This document shows, in pieces, positions 1 to 7,895 of a DNA stretch of 14,179 nt. Location of the stretch: NCBI GenBank assembly GCA_021817185.1, contig JAKAVU010000031.1, positions 1 to 14,179 of the forward strand. Direction: 5' to 3'. A program made the position numbers and the translations under genes. The notes below the pieces were generated by a model. That model saw only the letters and a list, made by a program, of their open reading frames with translations. It searched no databases and was not told where the DNA came from. Source of the DNA: a bacterium. Lineage in GTDB: Bacteria; Chloroflexota; Dormibacteria; UBA8260; Bog-877. Position 1 is the first letter of the stretch. Each line of letters opens with the position of its first letter.

Positions 1-268
1 CTGGGGAAATGAGCGTCGACATGTCCGGCTGGCTCGAGGCGCCGGCTACGAGCCGGCCGCCGTCGAGGGTCGCCCGCCGGCCCCCGAACAGGGTGCCACC
101 GCTGGCTGCAGGAACCTGGAGGGCATGGATCCCGACGCTCCGCGAGCTGGTCGGCACAAGCCCACCGGCGAGGGCCGGAATGGCCCCGAGCGCGAGGCCC
201 GCCGATCCGAGCAGAGCCAACGCGCTCGCGGCTGTCAGATTGCGCCGCACTGATCTCGAATGGAGCAT
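1..268 (-). CDS. Secreted protein of unknown function, N-terminal part (runs off left edge)
   Basis: An open minus-strand frame starts at ATG 268 and reaches the window edge without a stop, giving 89 residues. The first 34 residues form a signal peptide: basic start with Arg8-Arg9, a hydrophobic core of Ala, Leu and Gly (about residues 11-30), and a PALA|GG cleavage site near residue 34. The twin Arg followed by Asn-Leu could also be read as a weak Tat signal. The mature start is rich in Gly, Ala and Ser and shows no domain I recognise. Third codon positions are strongly G/C, as in the real genes here. No strong ribosome binding site precedes ATG 268. GTG 301 and GTG 250 are in-frame alternatives, and the latter would give a shorter signal peptide. 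Function unknown; that it is exported is fairly likely. Confidence 0.65.
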   Translation of the reverse strand, partial: MLHSRSVRRNLTAASALALLGSAGLALGAIPALAGGLVPTSSRSVGIHALQVPAASGGTLFGGRRATLDGGRLVAGASSQPDMSTLISP

Positions 269-960
269 GACCCTGTGGCCAGAGTACCCCCGCCAGTTCA
301 CTATTGGATGACACCCGGGCAACAGAACTCGAGAACTCGCTCCCCCACCACTCGTTCTGTCCCCAACCTTCGCGAGCGTGATTGGCCCTTGCCCACCGAA
401 CCCCGGCTGAAAGTGGATTCTGACTCTCGGCACCAGTTTCCGCCCAGGCGGCTCCGAGGCGACACCTGAGTGGATCACCAGTACCGGTGGCGCCAGGCGC
501 GACCTACTGACAACTGGACGCGACCTGGACTGGCGTCGGACTGATCGTGGGACGTGCCTTGACAGCGCCCGTCAACTCGGGTCGCCCTACCGGTGGGATT
601 CGCTTCGCGAATGGCACAGGTTCTACTAGGTGGCCGGCGCACCGGCAACCGACAGAATCCAGACCGCGGTGCTCCACGGCCACAGTTCGAGCAGGGCCGG
701 CTCAGAGGCGCGGGATCGAGGCGAGCGGCGTCTCAGACCACGCCACCCACAGGAACCCGCTTTTCGTCGGTCTGGCCACCCTGGCGAGCCACCAGCGAGG
801 ACCAGAGCCTGGCGGTACCAACTGAGCGTTACCGGCCGCCCGGCCCTCACCTGACTGCAGGTTTCGGTGGGCACCGCTCCCGCAGCGCCAGATCGGTTAT
901 GCGCGCGCCTGGACCGAGGTCCAGCACCCTCGACGATGGTTGCGCCGGGGGCCAGCACTA
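269..960. other. Stretch without a convincing gene
   Basis: Several open frames of 60-120 codons exist on both strands but are rich in Arg, Pro, Gly and Ser, lack ribosome binding sites and overlap each other, as expected by chance in high-GC DNA. The only local structure I noted is a perfect 6-bp inverted repeat with a 3-base spacer at 598-612 (ATTCGC-TTC-GCGAAT). The promoter of the left-edge secreted-protein gene should lie near 270-350, but I cannot point to clear -35/-10 boxes. Confidence 0.5.
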
Positions 961-995
961 GGGAATCGCGCCCCACCCGGCAGGTGATTACACCG

Positions 996-1012
996 TAACC
1001 CCGTATGGGTAT
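996..1012. promoter_or_regulatory. CsoR-type copper operator upstream of the copper ATPase
   Basis: TAACCCCGTATGGGTAT is an imperfect palindrome of the TACCC...GGGTA type bound by CsoR-family copper repressors. It differs at one base from the operator on the minus strand at 10246-10262. The match extends without gaps over 982-1013 against 10245-10276 on the minus strand, 27 of 32 positions, so spacing to the promoter is kept. GTGATT at 985-990 and GGGTAT at 1007-1012, 16 bases apart, are candidate -35/-10 boxes, but weak ones. Repression of the downstream ATPase by the CsoR at 9556-9915 is inferred. Confidence 0.6.
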
Positions 1013-1075
1013 CCGCCGTCACAGTGGGATCTAGCGGTCCGAGCTACTCCGGGCCGGGGCAGGGAGGTGGCCTCG

Positions 1076-1504
1076 ATGGTGTTGTCTGGGTACTCGGGCG
1101 GCTGGGCCTTTTGGCAGTCCGCTCTGATGACGGATCCGCTGACTGGCCTCAGGGCACCGGTGGCCTGGGCGATCCGCGCCATTGGCGTCGGCGTCGGCCC
1201 CAGATCGAACGGTGCCAGGCGCCATGGCAGTGCCGGCAGGATCCTCAATGGTGGCCTAGCTGGGGGAAGGGCTGCCGGGGGCCGCGGCGATCGCCGCGAG
1301 TCGGTTCGATCGGCCGGGACACCTGCTCATCGGCTTGCGCCCCACCCGGGCACCGACTGCGCAGCGCAACCTCACTTGAACGATCCCCGGGGCGACGAAG
1401 ATCGGCGTTCGCGGCGTCCGGAGCAAGCGCGCCCTGGCCAGCCCCATGAGGGCCGCAGCGGCGATCGCAAGCTGGTGGAGCGCCCAGAGGAGGTGAGCAG
1501 GTGA
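1076..1504 (+). pseudogene. Decayed copy of the SHOCT membrane-protein gene, possibly kept as a leader frame for the copper ATPase
   Basis: The start region (GGAGGTGGC, four bases, ATG 1076) and the first residues (GYSGGWAFWQ.AL) match the intact gene at 9912-10181. After Leu17 the membrane helix is disrupted by substitutions and probable indels. Further on, GRILNGGLAGG near 1240-1267 still echoes the SHOCT motif RQILEERLARG of the intact copy. Beyond about 1270 the frame is Arg/Pro/Gly/His-rich and matches nothing I know, yet it stays open to a TGA at 1502-1504 that overlaps the ATPase start (GTGA). Two readings are possible: a pseudogene from a duplication of the csoR promoter region, or a translated leader coupling translation to the ATPase. 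I favour the pseudogene because the helix is destroyed and the tail composition is typical of shadow frames. Confidence 0.5.
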
Positions 1505-4407
1505 ACATCGCAGATCTTGCCGTCGTGGTTCCCGACGTGGCCGTCGCTGTCGGCCTGGGGTGGTGGTTCTTCGGACCCAAGCCGACCACCGAGGCCCGGG
1601 TCGAGGGCGGTGTCCAGGAGGTCCGAATCACGGTTAGGGGTGGGTACAGCCCCAACCGGATCCGGGTCCGCACCGGCGTGCCCCTGCGGCTTGTATTCGA
1701 CCGCCAGGAGTCTGGGGACTGCACCGCGCGCGTACTCTTTCCCGACTTCGGAGTGTCTGCGGACCTACCTGCCTTCGCCCAAACTCGGGTCGACCTCAGC
1801 CCCCAGGCCCCCGGCGAGTACGCCTTCGCCTGCGGCATGAACATGGTCCACGGTGTGCTCGCCGTGGAGAGCGCGACTGCTGTCGACGCCCCACCCCCGA
1901 CGAACTCGGCACAGGGCGGTGCGTCCGACGAGGTGGTTACGGCCGCCGACAGCGACCCCACGCACCAGTCGGCCACCATCGTCATAGACGGCGGCTATCA
2001 CCCAGCGTCCATCGTGGCCCGCCCCGGGCGGCCACTCCGCCTGGTGTTCGACCGCCGCGAGGAGGGGGCCTGCTCGGACCGGGTCGTCATCCCCGCCATC
2101 GGGCTTGACGCCGCCCTGGCGGCACGAGCGTCCACGACGGTGGACCTCCCCGCCCTCAACCCGGGCCGCTACGAGTTCAGGTGTGGGATGGGGATGCTGC
2201 ACGGCACCATCGAGGTGCGTCCTGACGGTCGGATGGGCGCGCCCGGACTCGGCGACGGCCCCGGCACTCAAGCGGCTGAGCGGGCTCCCGTGATCGTGCC
2301 CCCGGTGGTGCGTGACGGGACGGCTCGCCCGCACCCGGGCGATCAGGACCCTGAAGCCGCCGAACGGCGCGCCGAGATCAGAGACCTAGCCAGCCGGGTG
2401 ATCGTCGGAGCTGTGCTCACGATCCCGGTCCTGTTCGGCGTCATGGCTCATGACTTCTTCCACCCGGGATGGTTGCCGGGGGTGCTCACCAACTCGTGGT
2501 TCGGACTGGCGACCATCGCGCCGGTCTTCGTCTACACGGGCTGGCCCATCCACCGCGCCGGTTGGCTCGGACTGGCGCATCGCAGCGCCGACATGAACAC
2601 GCTGGTCACGGTGGGGGCCACGGCGGCATTCCTTTACAGCCTGGTCATGACCATCGACCCAGCGCTCGCCCCGGTCAAGGTTCGCAGAGTCTACTTCGAG
2701 GAGGTCGGGTTCATCCTGACCTTGATCCTGCTGGGCCGGCTGATCGAGGTGCGAGCCAAGGCTGGGACGGGGGCAGCGATCCGGGCTCTGCTCGGCCTGA
2801 GAGCGCGCACCGCCCGGGTGGTGCGCGCCGGGATCGAGATCGAGCTAGGGATCGAGGAGGTTCTGCCCGGTGACGTGGTGCTGGTCCGACCCGGTGAGAA
2901 GGTCCCCGTCGACGGCGAGGTCACGGCGGGCCACTCCACGGTGGACGAGTCGATGGTGACGGGGGAATCCATCCCCGTCGAGAAGCAGACAGGTGACCAG
3001 GTCGTCGGCGCCACCGTGAACGGCACCGGATCACTCCGGGTGCGAGCGACCCGGGTCGGGGCGGACAGCGTGCTCGCTCAGATAGTCGAGATGGTGCGCC
3101 GGGCTCAGGCCTCCCGTGCGCCCATTCAGCGTCTGGCCGACCAGGTGTCTTCCGTATTCGTCCCCGCGGTGATCTTCGTCGCGCTCGGCTCATTCGCTCT
3201 CTGGTACGTGGCCGGGCCCGCTCCGGAGTTCACATACGCCTTGATCACGGCGGTGGCCGTCCTGGTTATCGCGTGTCCGTGCGCTCTGGGGCTCGCCACC
3301 CCACTGGCGGTCCAGGTGGGCACCGGCAAGGGCGCCACCAACGGAGTCCTATTTCGCTCAGCGGCGGCGATCGAGACCGCCGGCCGCCTGGACACTGTCG
3401 TGCTCGACAAGACCGGCACCATCACCGCCGGCCGCCCAGTCCTCACTGACGTCGTGGCCATCGGGTCCGCCAGCGAGGGTGAAATCCTGGCCTTCGCCGC
3501 GGCAGCCGAGGCCGACTCCGAGCACCCCCTGGCAGCGGCGATCGTCGCCGGAGCCGCTGATCGTCGAGTGCCGGTACGCCGGGCCACCTCGTTCGACTCG
3601 CTCACCGGCCAGGGTGTGCGCGCCGAGGTCGACGGCCACTCGGTCCTGGTCGGCAACGCGAGACTCCTCGAAGGAGCGGGAATAGACGCCGTCGACCTCG
3701 CGGCCCGGGCCAGTACCCTCGCAGGGGAAGGCAAGACGGCAGTTGTGGTGGCGATCGACGGGCAACCCGCCGGCCTCGTGGCGGTCGCGGACCCGGTCAA
3801 GGCCGACTCCATCTCTGCCATCGCCGACCTCCGCCGTCTCGGCCTTCAGGTCGTCATGCTGACCGGCGACGCCCAACTCACCGCCGAGGCGGTCGCCCGC
3901 CGGGTCGGGATCGAGCGGGTACTCGCCGAGGTCCGCCCCGAGGACAAGGCCGACACCGTGGCCAGACTCCAGGCCGAGGGGCGCCGGGTGGCGATGGTCG
4001 GCGACGGCATCAACGACGCCCCTGCCCTAGCCCGGGCCGATGTGGGCCTCGCCATCGGCACCGGCACCGATGTCGCCATCGAGGCCGCCGACGTCACCCT
4101 GATGTCAGGCTCCCTGCTTGGGGTTGCGACCACGATCCGCCTGTCGAGAGCGACCATGCGCAACATCCGCCAGAACCTCACGCTCGCCTTCGGCTACAAC
4201 ACCGTGGGCATCCCCATCGCGGCGGGGTTGCTTTACCCATTTTTCGGCATCGAGCTGTCGCCCATGATCGCGGCTGCGGCCATGGCGCTCTCGTCCCTGT
4301 CCGTGGTGTCCAACGCGAATCGCTTGCGCGGCGTCCGGATCACGCCGAAGCCGACCGCGCCCACCCTCACAAGCCCGACCACATCGTCGGTCGAGGGCAC
4401 AGCGTGA
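1501..4407 (+). CDS. copA: Cu(I)-exporting P1B-type ATPase with two N-terminal cupredoxin-like domains
   Basis: ATP-driven export of monovalent copper across the cytoplasmic membrane. The 968-residue product starts at GTG 1501 behind AGGAGGTGA. Residues 6-24 are hydrophobic. Two cupredoxin-like domains follow (about 37-122 and 156-239), each with an early Cys (74, 191) and a C-terminal CGM-x-M-x-H-G cluster (C111/M113/M115/H117; C228/M230/M232/H234). A linker rich in Gly, Pro and charged residues (241-295) leads to the ATPase core: eight membrane helices, TGES (487-490) in the actuator domain, CPC (592-594) in the membrane, DKTGT (636-640) with the phosphorylated Asp, HP (675-676), GDGINDAP (834-841), YN (899-900) and M928-x-x-S931-S932. 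CPC, YN and MxxSS are the Cu(I) signature of subgroup P1B-1. No HMA domain (GMxCxxC) is present. A CsoR-type operator lies 0.5 kb upstream. The ATPase call is secure; the role of the cupredoxin domains is inferred. Confidence 0.95.
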   Translation: MNIADLAVVVPDVAVAVGLGWWFFGPKPTTEARVEGGVQEVRITVRGGYSPNRIRVRTGVPLRLVFDRQESGDCTARVLFPDFGVSADLPAFAQTRVDLSPQAPGEYAFACGMNMVHGVLAVESATAVDAPPPTNSAQGGASDEVVTAADSDPTHQSATIVIDGGYHPASIVARPGRPLRLVFDRREEGACSDRVVIPAIGLDAALAARASTTVDLPALNPGRYEFRCGMGMLHGTIEVRPDGRMGAPGLGDGPGTQAAERAPVIVPPVVRDGTARPHPGDQDPEAAERRAEIRDLASRVIVGAVLTIPVLFGVMAHDFFHPGWLPGVLTNSWFGLATIAPVFVYTGWPIHRAGWLGLAHRSADMNTLVTVGATAAFLYSLVMTIDPALAPVKVRRVYFEEVGFILTLILLGRLIEVRAKAGTGAAIRALLGLRARTARVVRAGIEIELGIEEVLPGDVVLVRPGEKVPVDGEVTAGHSTVDESMVTGESIPVEKQTGDQVVGATVNGTGSLRVRATRVGADSVLAQIVEMVRRAQASRAPIQRLADQVSSVFVPAVIFVALGSFALWYVAGPAPEFTYALITAVAVLVIACPCALGLATPLAVQVGTGKGATNGVLFRSAAAIETAGRLDTVVLDKTGTITAGRPVLTDVVAIGSASEGEILAFAAAAEADSEHPLAAAIVAGAADRRVPVRRATSFDSLTGQGVRAEVDGHSVLVGNARLLEGAGIDAVDLAARASTLAGEGKTAVVVAIDGQPAGLVAVADPVKADSISAIADLRRLGLQVVMLTGDAQLTAEAVARRVGIERVLAEVRPEDKADTVARLQAEGRRVAMVGDGINDAPALARADVGLAIGTGTDVAIEAADVTLMSGSLLGVATTIRLSRATMRNIRQNLTLAFGYNTVGIPIAAGLLYPFFGIELSPMIAAAAMALSSLSVVSNANRLRGVRITPKPTAPTLTSPTTSSVEGTA

Positions 4408-5012
4408 AGCCGTCCCGACCTCGAATTGGAGCTGCACCTCGCGCCTTGGTGGCAGGTTCCCCATCCACCTCCCCTCGACTCGGGGACGGAAGCACCCGCG
4501 GTGGAGGCCTGAGCGGCGGCTGGGGCGGTACCCACCAGCACATTGGTCGGGACCGGCCAGGGAACTGCAGGGAGGTCGCCTCCCAGCCTCCCCCGTGGGC
4601 GCGGCGTGACGCCCAATCCGAGAACTGCCCGCCTGACGCCACGGGGTTGCTGACGACCGGGTTTGGGACCGGGTTTGGGACCGGGGACGCCGTGACGTGG
4701 GGGAGCTTCGACAGCCTCCCCACCGTCGAGACGTGGACAGGACTGTCGGCCGCGGCATCTTCGGGTGGGTGTCTTCGTGTACGTCTGGGCGTAAAGACTC
4801 ACGATCGCGCTGCGCGCTTACGGTGGGGCGGCTCCGCCCAAGTGGACAGGCTCTTCCCCGAGTCGCGTGCGCCCCCTCCCCACGGACACTGTCATTTTCG
4901 ACGCCTTCGCACTCGGTGCAGCGCGCCGGAGGGTTGGCGCCAAGCATGGGACCCCGAGTGGTGACGACCACCACCAAGGTCAGACAAACCGAACATGTAA
5001 AAGGAGAGATTC
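4408..5012. other. Intergenic stretch with a short tandem repeat and a small hairpin
   Basis: No convincing gene on either strand; open frames here are Arg/Gly/Pro-rich and lack ribosome binding sites. Around 4655-4685 a 12-base unit (GACCGGGTTTGG) is repeated a little over twice in tandem. At 4826-4839 GGGCGG and CCGCCC form a small tight hairpin without a T-run, a poor terminator candidate for the ATPase gene. The last 25 bases hold the strong ribosome binding site AAAAGGAGAG of the YHS gene at 5013. Confidence 0.5.
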
Positions 5013-5186
5013 ATGGCGTCCACAACGGATCCGGTCTGCGGCATGGCGATCGAGGAATCGTCTGCCGCCGGGCACATTACCCGCGAAGGCATTACCTACT
5101 TCTTTTGCAGCAGCGCCTGCCAGCAGCGTTTCGAAGCCGATCCACAGCAGTACACGCGGGACCAGCCCGGTGGGACCTCAAGCTGA
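5013..5186 (+). CDS. Small YHS-domain protein, probable metal-binding
   Basis: A 57-residue protein that is essentially one YHS (TRASH-like) domain. It begins near the N-terminus with DPVCGM (C9) and has the typical YFFCSSAC pair (C32, C36), then the QQRFEADPQQY tail of the family. These Cys are the expected metal ligands. YHS domains occur as separate small proteins or fused to copper ATPases and are thought to bind copper or other soft metals. ATG 5013 follows AAAAGGAGAG at ideal spacing, so the start is firm. It lies 600 bases behind the copper ATPase on the same strand and 175 bases ahead of the DUF2180 gene. A cytosolic copper-binding or delivery role is inferred from this context. Confidence 0.9.
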   Translation: MASTTDPVCGMAIEESSAAGHITREGITYFFCSSACQQRFEADPQQYTRDQPGGTSS

Positions 5187-5216
5187 CGAAGAGATTTGCA
5201 TTGCGGCGGCCATGGA

Positions 5217-5241
5217 GGCTGGGCCGGATCTGGGCCCAGCC
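5217..5241. terminator. Hairpin after the YHS gene, possible terminator
   Basis: A 9-bp perfect stem (5217-5225 with 5233-5241; GGCTGGGCC / GGCCCAGCC) closes a 7-base loop, 30 bases after the YHS stop. No T-run follows, so classic intrinsic termination is doubtful. Hairpins without T-runs are reported as terminators in high-GC Gram-positives, and it could equally act as an mRNA-stabilising or processing element ahead of the next gene. Confidence 0.35.
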
Positions 5242-5361
5242 CAGGATACATACAGGATCACCAGATGCTGGTCAGGGTCGTTCGAAAGGGTGGTCTCCGA
5301 ATGGCGCGACGCTGGGCGTGAGCGCGCACGTGGCAATTAGGGTTAATGGAGGTGGGCAATC

Positions 5362-5556
5362 ATGAAGTGCTTTATCGACGCCAAGGTCGGCACGGTCAAG
5401 GACGCGGTCGCAGTCTGCGCCGTCTGTGGGATGGGCCTGTGTTTTGACCACCTGACGGAACGGCGGATGCCGCAGGCGGCTTCGACGGGACAAGCTGGGA
5501 CTTCAGGGCAGATGCTGGTGCTGTGCGAGAGGTGCGCGGCGGCGGCGACCAGCTGA
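5362..5556 (+). CDS. DUF2180 family Cys-rich small protein, probable zinc/metal-binding
   Basis: A 64-residue protein starting MKCF and carrying AVCAVCGMGLCFDH, the hallmark of DUF2180 proteins of archaea and actinobacteria. Potential ligands are C3, C19, C22, C27, H30, C55 and C58, arranged like a treble-clef or zinc-ribbon fold. Many relatives have a second Cys near position 6 (MKCxxC); here that position is Asp6. The start follows TGGAGGTGGG with good spacing. It lies downstream of the YHS gene on the same strand, and the pair fits a cluster of small soft-metal-binding proteins. The family's molecular function is not established. Confidence 0.8.
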   Translation: MKCFIDAKVGTVKDAVAVCAVCGMGLCFDHLTERRMPQAASTGQAGTSGQMLVLCERCAAAATS

Positions 5557-6374
5557 CGACATCTGGGGACCCACGGCCGGCCTCCTGGTGCGCAAATCGC
5601 TGAGCGAGCCGGGTCGCGGGGGCTCCGAGGCGGCGTGCTGCGACCTCTCGCCCTCCTCCGGGCCGGGTGGGAGCAACCAGCACGCTGCCACCATCACCTC
5701 TCCTGTCACTTTCGGCCGAAGTCAGCGAAGCCCGCTGGACGGCGACCTGCGCCAGGACGGTTCCCGCCCACCTCCGCCACGAAAGGCCTGGAGACCTGCC
5801 CTAGCAGGCTACCCCTTCAGTTGATCTACCCGGCCAGTCCCGACTGCTCTGGTTGGGTGCCGGCGACTGCCATCGCGGTGCAGAGCGCGGGAGCGGTGAT
5901 CCACCTTGGCCGACCGGGGCGTTTGGCGGCCTGGAGGCCGAGGAGGCGACGCTCAGCTACCGGTCGGGCCAACCTCCATACGGGGTGGAGGCAGCAACCT
6001 AGATGTCGGGCCGCTGCTCGCGCGGAAGTTCATCGGCGGTCTGCACAGCGATCCGTGCCCGCAGCGACCAGCGCTGTCAGATGGTGGGTCGCTCAGCGAC
6101 GCGGTGCACAGCCGCTGCTTCCTCGGCGGCGAGCGCGAGCGGGATGTGAGGCATGGTGAAACGGCTTGTGAGGCGGATTCTGGCAAGAGGGTTGGAGCGG
6201 CCATGAGGGTTACGACGGGTTACGATTCCCGAGCGCACCAAGGGATCTCTGGACCAGCGGCTGCGAGCTCCGCGACCGTCCAAAGGCGAGCGGGTCCGGA
6301 CCGACCACCTGCTGGCTGGGCAGCTCACGCCAGAGCGCCTGGCGGTAGCGTGACGGCCCGCCCAGGCCATACGA
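5557..6374. other. Gene-poor stretch with decayed coding fragments
   Basis: No intact gene is supported. Two pieces look more like former coding sequence than chance. On the plus strand, 6153-6353 reads MVKRLVRRILARGLERP, an in-frame TGA at 6204-6206, then 48 more codons ending HLLAGQLTPERLAVA before TGA 6351. On the minus strand, a 25-codon frame from ATG 6154 reads MPHIPLALAAEEAAAVHRVAE and stops at once. Neither has a clear ribosome binding site or a family I recognise. An inverted repeat CCTCCA/TGGAGG with a 7-base loop lies at 5973-5991. Confidence 0.35.
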
Positions 6375-6752
6375 CTAGACGACCAACCTACGCTCCACCA
6401 TGAAGGTGGGCTGACCCCCGCTCGGGACCATCAGGAGTCGAGCGGCCAGCCAGCGGGCAGCCACCGCTGTTAGCCACCCCTGCTCGTGGCTGGCGTCGAG
6501 TGACTGCGGCGCCGGCCGGGCATTCCCGGGATGAAGGGCGCCGAGATGGCCATGGAGGCGTCGCCAACGGGGTGGGCTTCCTCGGTCCCCGCCGGTTTGC
6601 CAGGATGCTCGCCGCCGTGATGGCCGGGTAGCCCATAGGCCCGGCGCCGTGGCCGCCACCCATGGGGCCGGCGTGCCCACGGCGGAGGTGGACTAGGAGC
6701 ATCCCGCCGATGAGGAGCCCGAGAGCAAGTTCGTTGCCAGGAAGTGGATCAT
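6375..6752 (-). pseudogene. Probable frameshifted small membrane/metal-binding protein gene
   Basis: On the minus strand AAGGAG (6766-6761) sits 8 bases ahead of ATG 6752, which reads MIHFLATN and then hits a stop at TAG after 19 codons. One frame over, the sequence continues plausibly as ELALGLLIGGMLLVHLRRGHAG, a short membrane helix followed by a His/Met/Gly-rich tail (GPMGGGHGAGPMG). Near the end the original frame again looks protein-like (LTAVAARWLAARLLMVPSGG) up to the stop at 6375. At least two frame changes would be needed for one protein, so this is most likely a decayed gene or one carrying assembly errors. It lies 134 bases downstream of the glutaredoxin-like gene, in line with the csoR operon. 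Family not recognised. Confidence 0.35.
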
Positions 6753-6886
6753 CTCGTGGTCTCCTTCGTTCCGCTGCCTGCTACGACGCACTGCCGCCAA
6801 GGCGGCTGGCGCGGCGATAAGCGGTGCCGTTCTGGCGACCGTCCACACCACCGCGGTGACGGTTGTAATCCAGGATCACGGAGCGA

Positions 6887-7192
6887 CTACCCAACTGTCA
6901 CGGGGCCGTCCGCCGGGCCAGGCCGTTTGGCGCCCAGCCTCCGCTCGAACTCGCTGCGCAGCCGGCCAGCGGAGGGGCGCCCGTACGAGAGCAGGGCCCC
7001 GTCGAGGAGGATTCCCGGGGGGAAGAGGAGGCGGTTGGCAAGAGCGAGGCGAGCGCCCTCGGGGGAGGCGATGTCCACCGTCGTGACCTCCAGCCGGTAG
7101 TCCGCGGCGAGCTCGTCCAGCAGGGCCTTCGCCCGCTCGCAGAAGGCGCACCCCTCAGCGGTCAGCAAGATCACTCGGCCCGCCTCACTCAT
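6887..7192 (-). CDS. Glutaredoxin-like thiol-disulfide protein
   Basis: A 101-residue protein with a short glutaredoxin/thioredoxin fold: strand VILLTAEGC, CxxC active site C15-A-F-C18 at the start of helix 1, a VTTVDI strand, and a PPG turn (near residue 59) supplying the cis-Pro. No signal peptide or membrane helix is seen, so it probably acts in the cytosol, passing electrons to partner proteins. Its start overlaps the end of the redoxin gene by 8 bases, indicating translational coupling; the ribosome binding site is otherwise weak. It is the last intact gene of the csoR operon. DUF836-type proteins look very similar. An alternative is a mycoredoxin-like function, but the active site is CAFC rather than the usual CPxC. 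Confidence 0.85.
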   Translation of the reverse strand: MSEAGRVILLTAEGCAFCERAKALLDELAADYRLEVTTVDIASPEGARLALANRLLFPPGILLDGALLSYGRPSAGRLRSEFERRLGAKRPGPADGPVTVG

Positions 7193-7895
7193 GGTGGATG
7201 GCTCTGCTGAGATCGGTGATCAGGTTGGCCACCGGTACGTACATGGTGTAGTCAGGGGCGCCGCCGAAGTCGCCCCGCCATTCGATGCGTCCGGTGGGGC
7301 CCACCAGCACGAAGCTGTGCCCGCTGGTCCCGGGATGCATGCCGTACTCAGTGGCCCCGTAGGCGTTGGCGATGAGGTTGTCTGGGTCCGCCAGCACCGG
7401 GGTCGTGATCCCCTCCTCGGCAACCTTTTGCCGCAGCACCGCGACGGGGTCGGGGGTGATGGTGACGAGTTGGGAGACGCCCAGCTGCCGGAATGAGGAC
7501 CAGTCGCGCTTGATGTCGGTCATCTGGGTCCAGCAGGGCTCACAGGCCACGCCTTCCTGGAAGAAGAGCAACACGCTGTGGCCGTGCTCAGCGGCCAGAC
7601 TGAACGTCCCCCCTGCGGTTGACTGCAGTTTGATCGGCGGCGCTGCCTGTCCTGGTCCGGGCCTGCCCACCTGATAGGTGATCCCTGTCGAGGCCCCCGT
7701 GGCGCTGGTGCCCGCAACTCCGGACCAGATGAGAATTCCCAGCAGGCCGACGATGCCGGCGATGGGGGCGGCCCACGTCCAGGACCAGAGAGATCGCCGC
7801 GGACGCCCTGGCGGCGCGGCCCGGCGGGATGACCTTGCGGTGGGGTCGCCCCGTCTGGCTGGCGGTGGAGTGCGGGTCGGCTGGGGCTTAGGCAT
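7185..7895 (-). CDS. Membrane-anchored redoxin (TlpA/peroxiredoxin-like, CEPC active site)
   Basis: A 236-residue protein with a Pro/Arg-rich cytosolic start (1-36), one membrane helix (about 41-60) and an extracytoplasmic thioredoxin-fold domain (about 72-232). The active site is VLLFFQEGVACEPC, with C118 and C121, followed by the redoxin pattern of a long helix, VTITPDP, and a C-terminal SFVLVGPTGRIEWRGDF hairpin. It is expected to act outside the membrane as a thiol-disulfide reductase or peroxidase supplied with electrons by CcdA. The start ATG 7895 follows GGGAGGAC and overlaps the end of the CcdA gene by 8 bases. Adjacency to CcdA supports the electron-transfer pairing. Whether the substrate is a copper protein, cytochrome c or a peroxide cannot be told from sequence. 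Confidence 0.88.
   Translation of the reverse strand: MPKPQPTRTPPPARRGDPTARSSRRAAPPGRPRRSLWSWTWAAPIAGIVGLLGILIWSGVAGTSATGASTGITYQVGRPGPGQAAPPIKLQSTAGGTFSLAAEHGHSVLLFFQEGVACEPCWTQMTDIKRDWSSFRQLGVSQLVTITPDPVAVLRQKVAEEGITTPVLADPDNLIANAYGATEYGMHPGTSGHSFVLVGPTGRIEWRGDFGGAPDYTMYVPVANLITDLSRAIHHE

Noticed and set aside
1245..1985. Long minus-strand open frame of 246 codons opposite the ATPase start
   Set aside because: It overlaps the well-supported ATPase gene, is rich in Ser/Arg/Pro/Thr and has no domain; a shadow frame caused by high GC.
4105..4977. Minus-strand frame of 290 codons covering the ATPase end and the following gap
   Set aside because: No ribosome binding site, low-complexity Arg/Gly/Pro composition, overlaps the ATPase 3' end and competes with other equally open frames.
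6077..6154. 25-codon minus-strand frame MPHIPLALAAEEAAAVHRVAE
   Set aside because: Protein-like composition but no ribosome binding site and an early stop; noted as a possible decay fragment rather than a gene.
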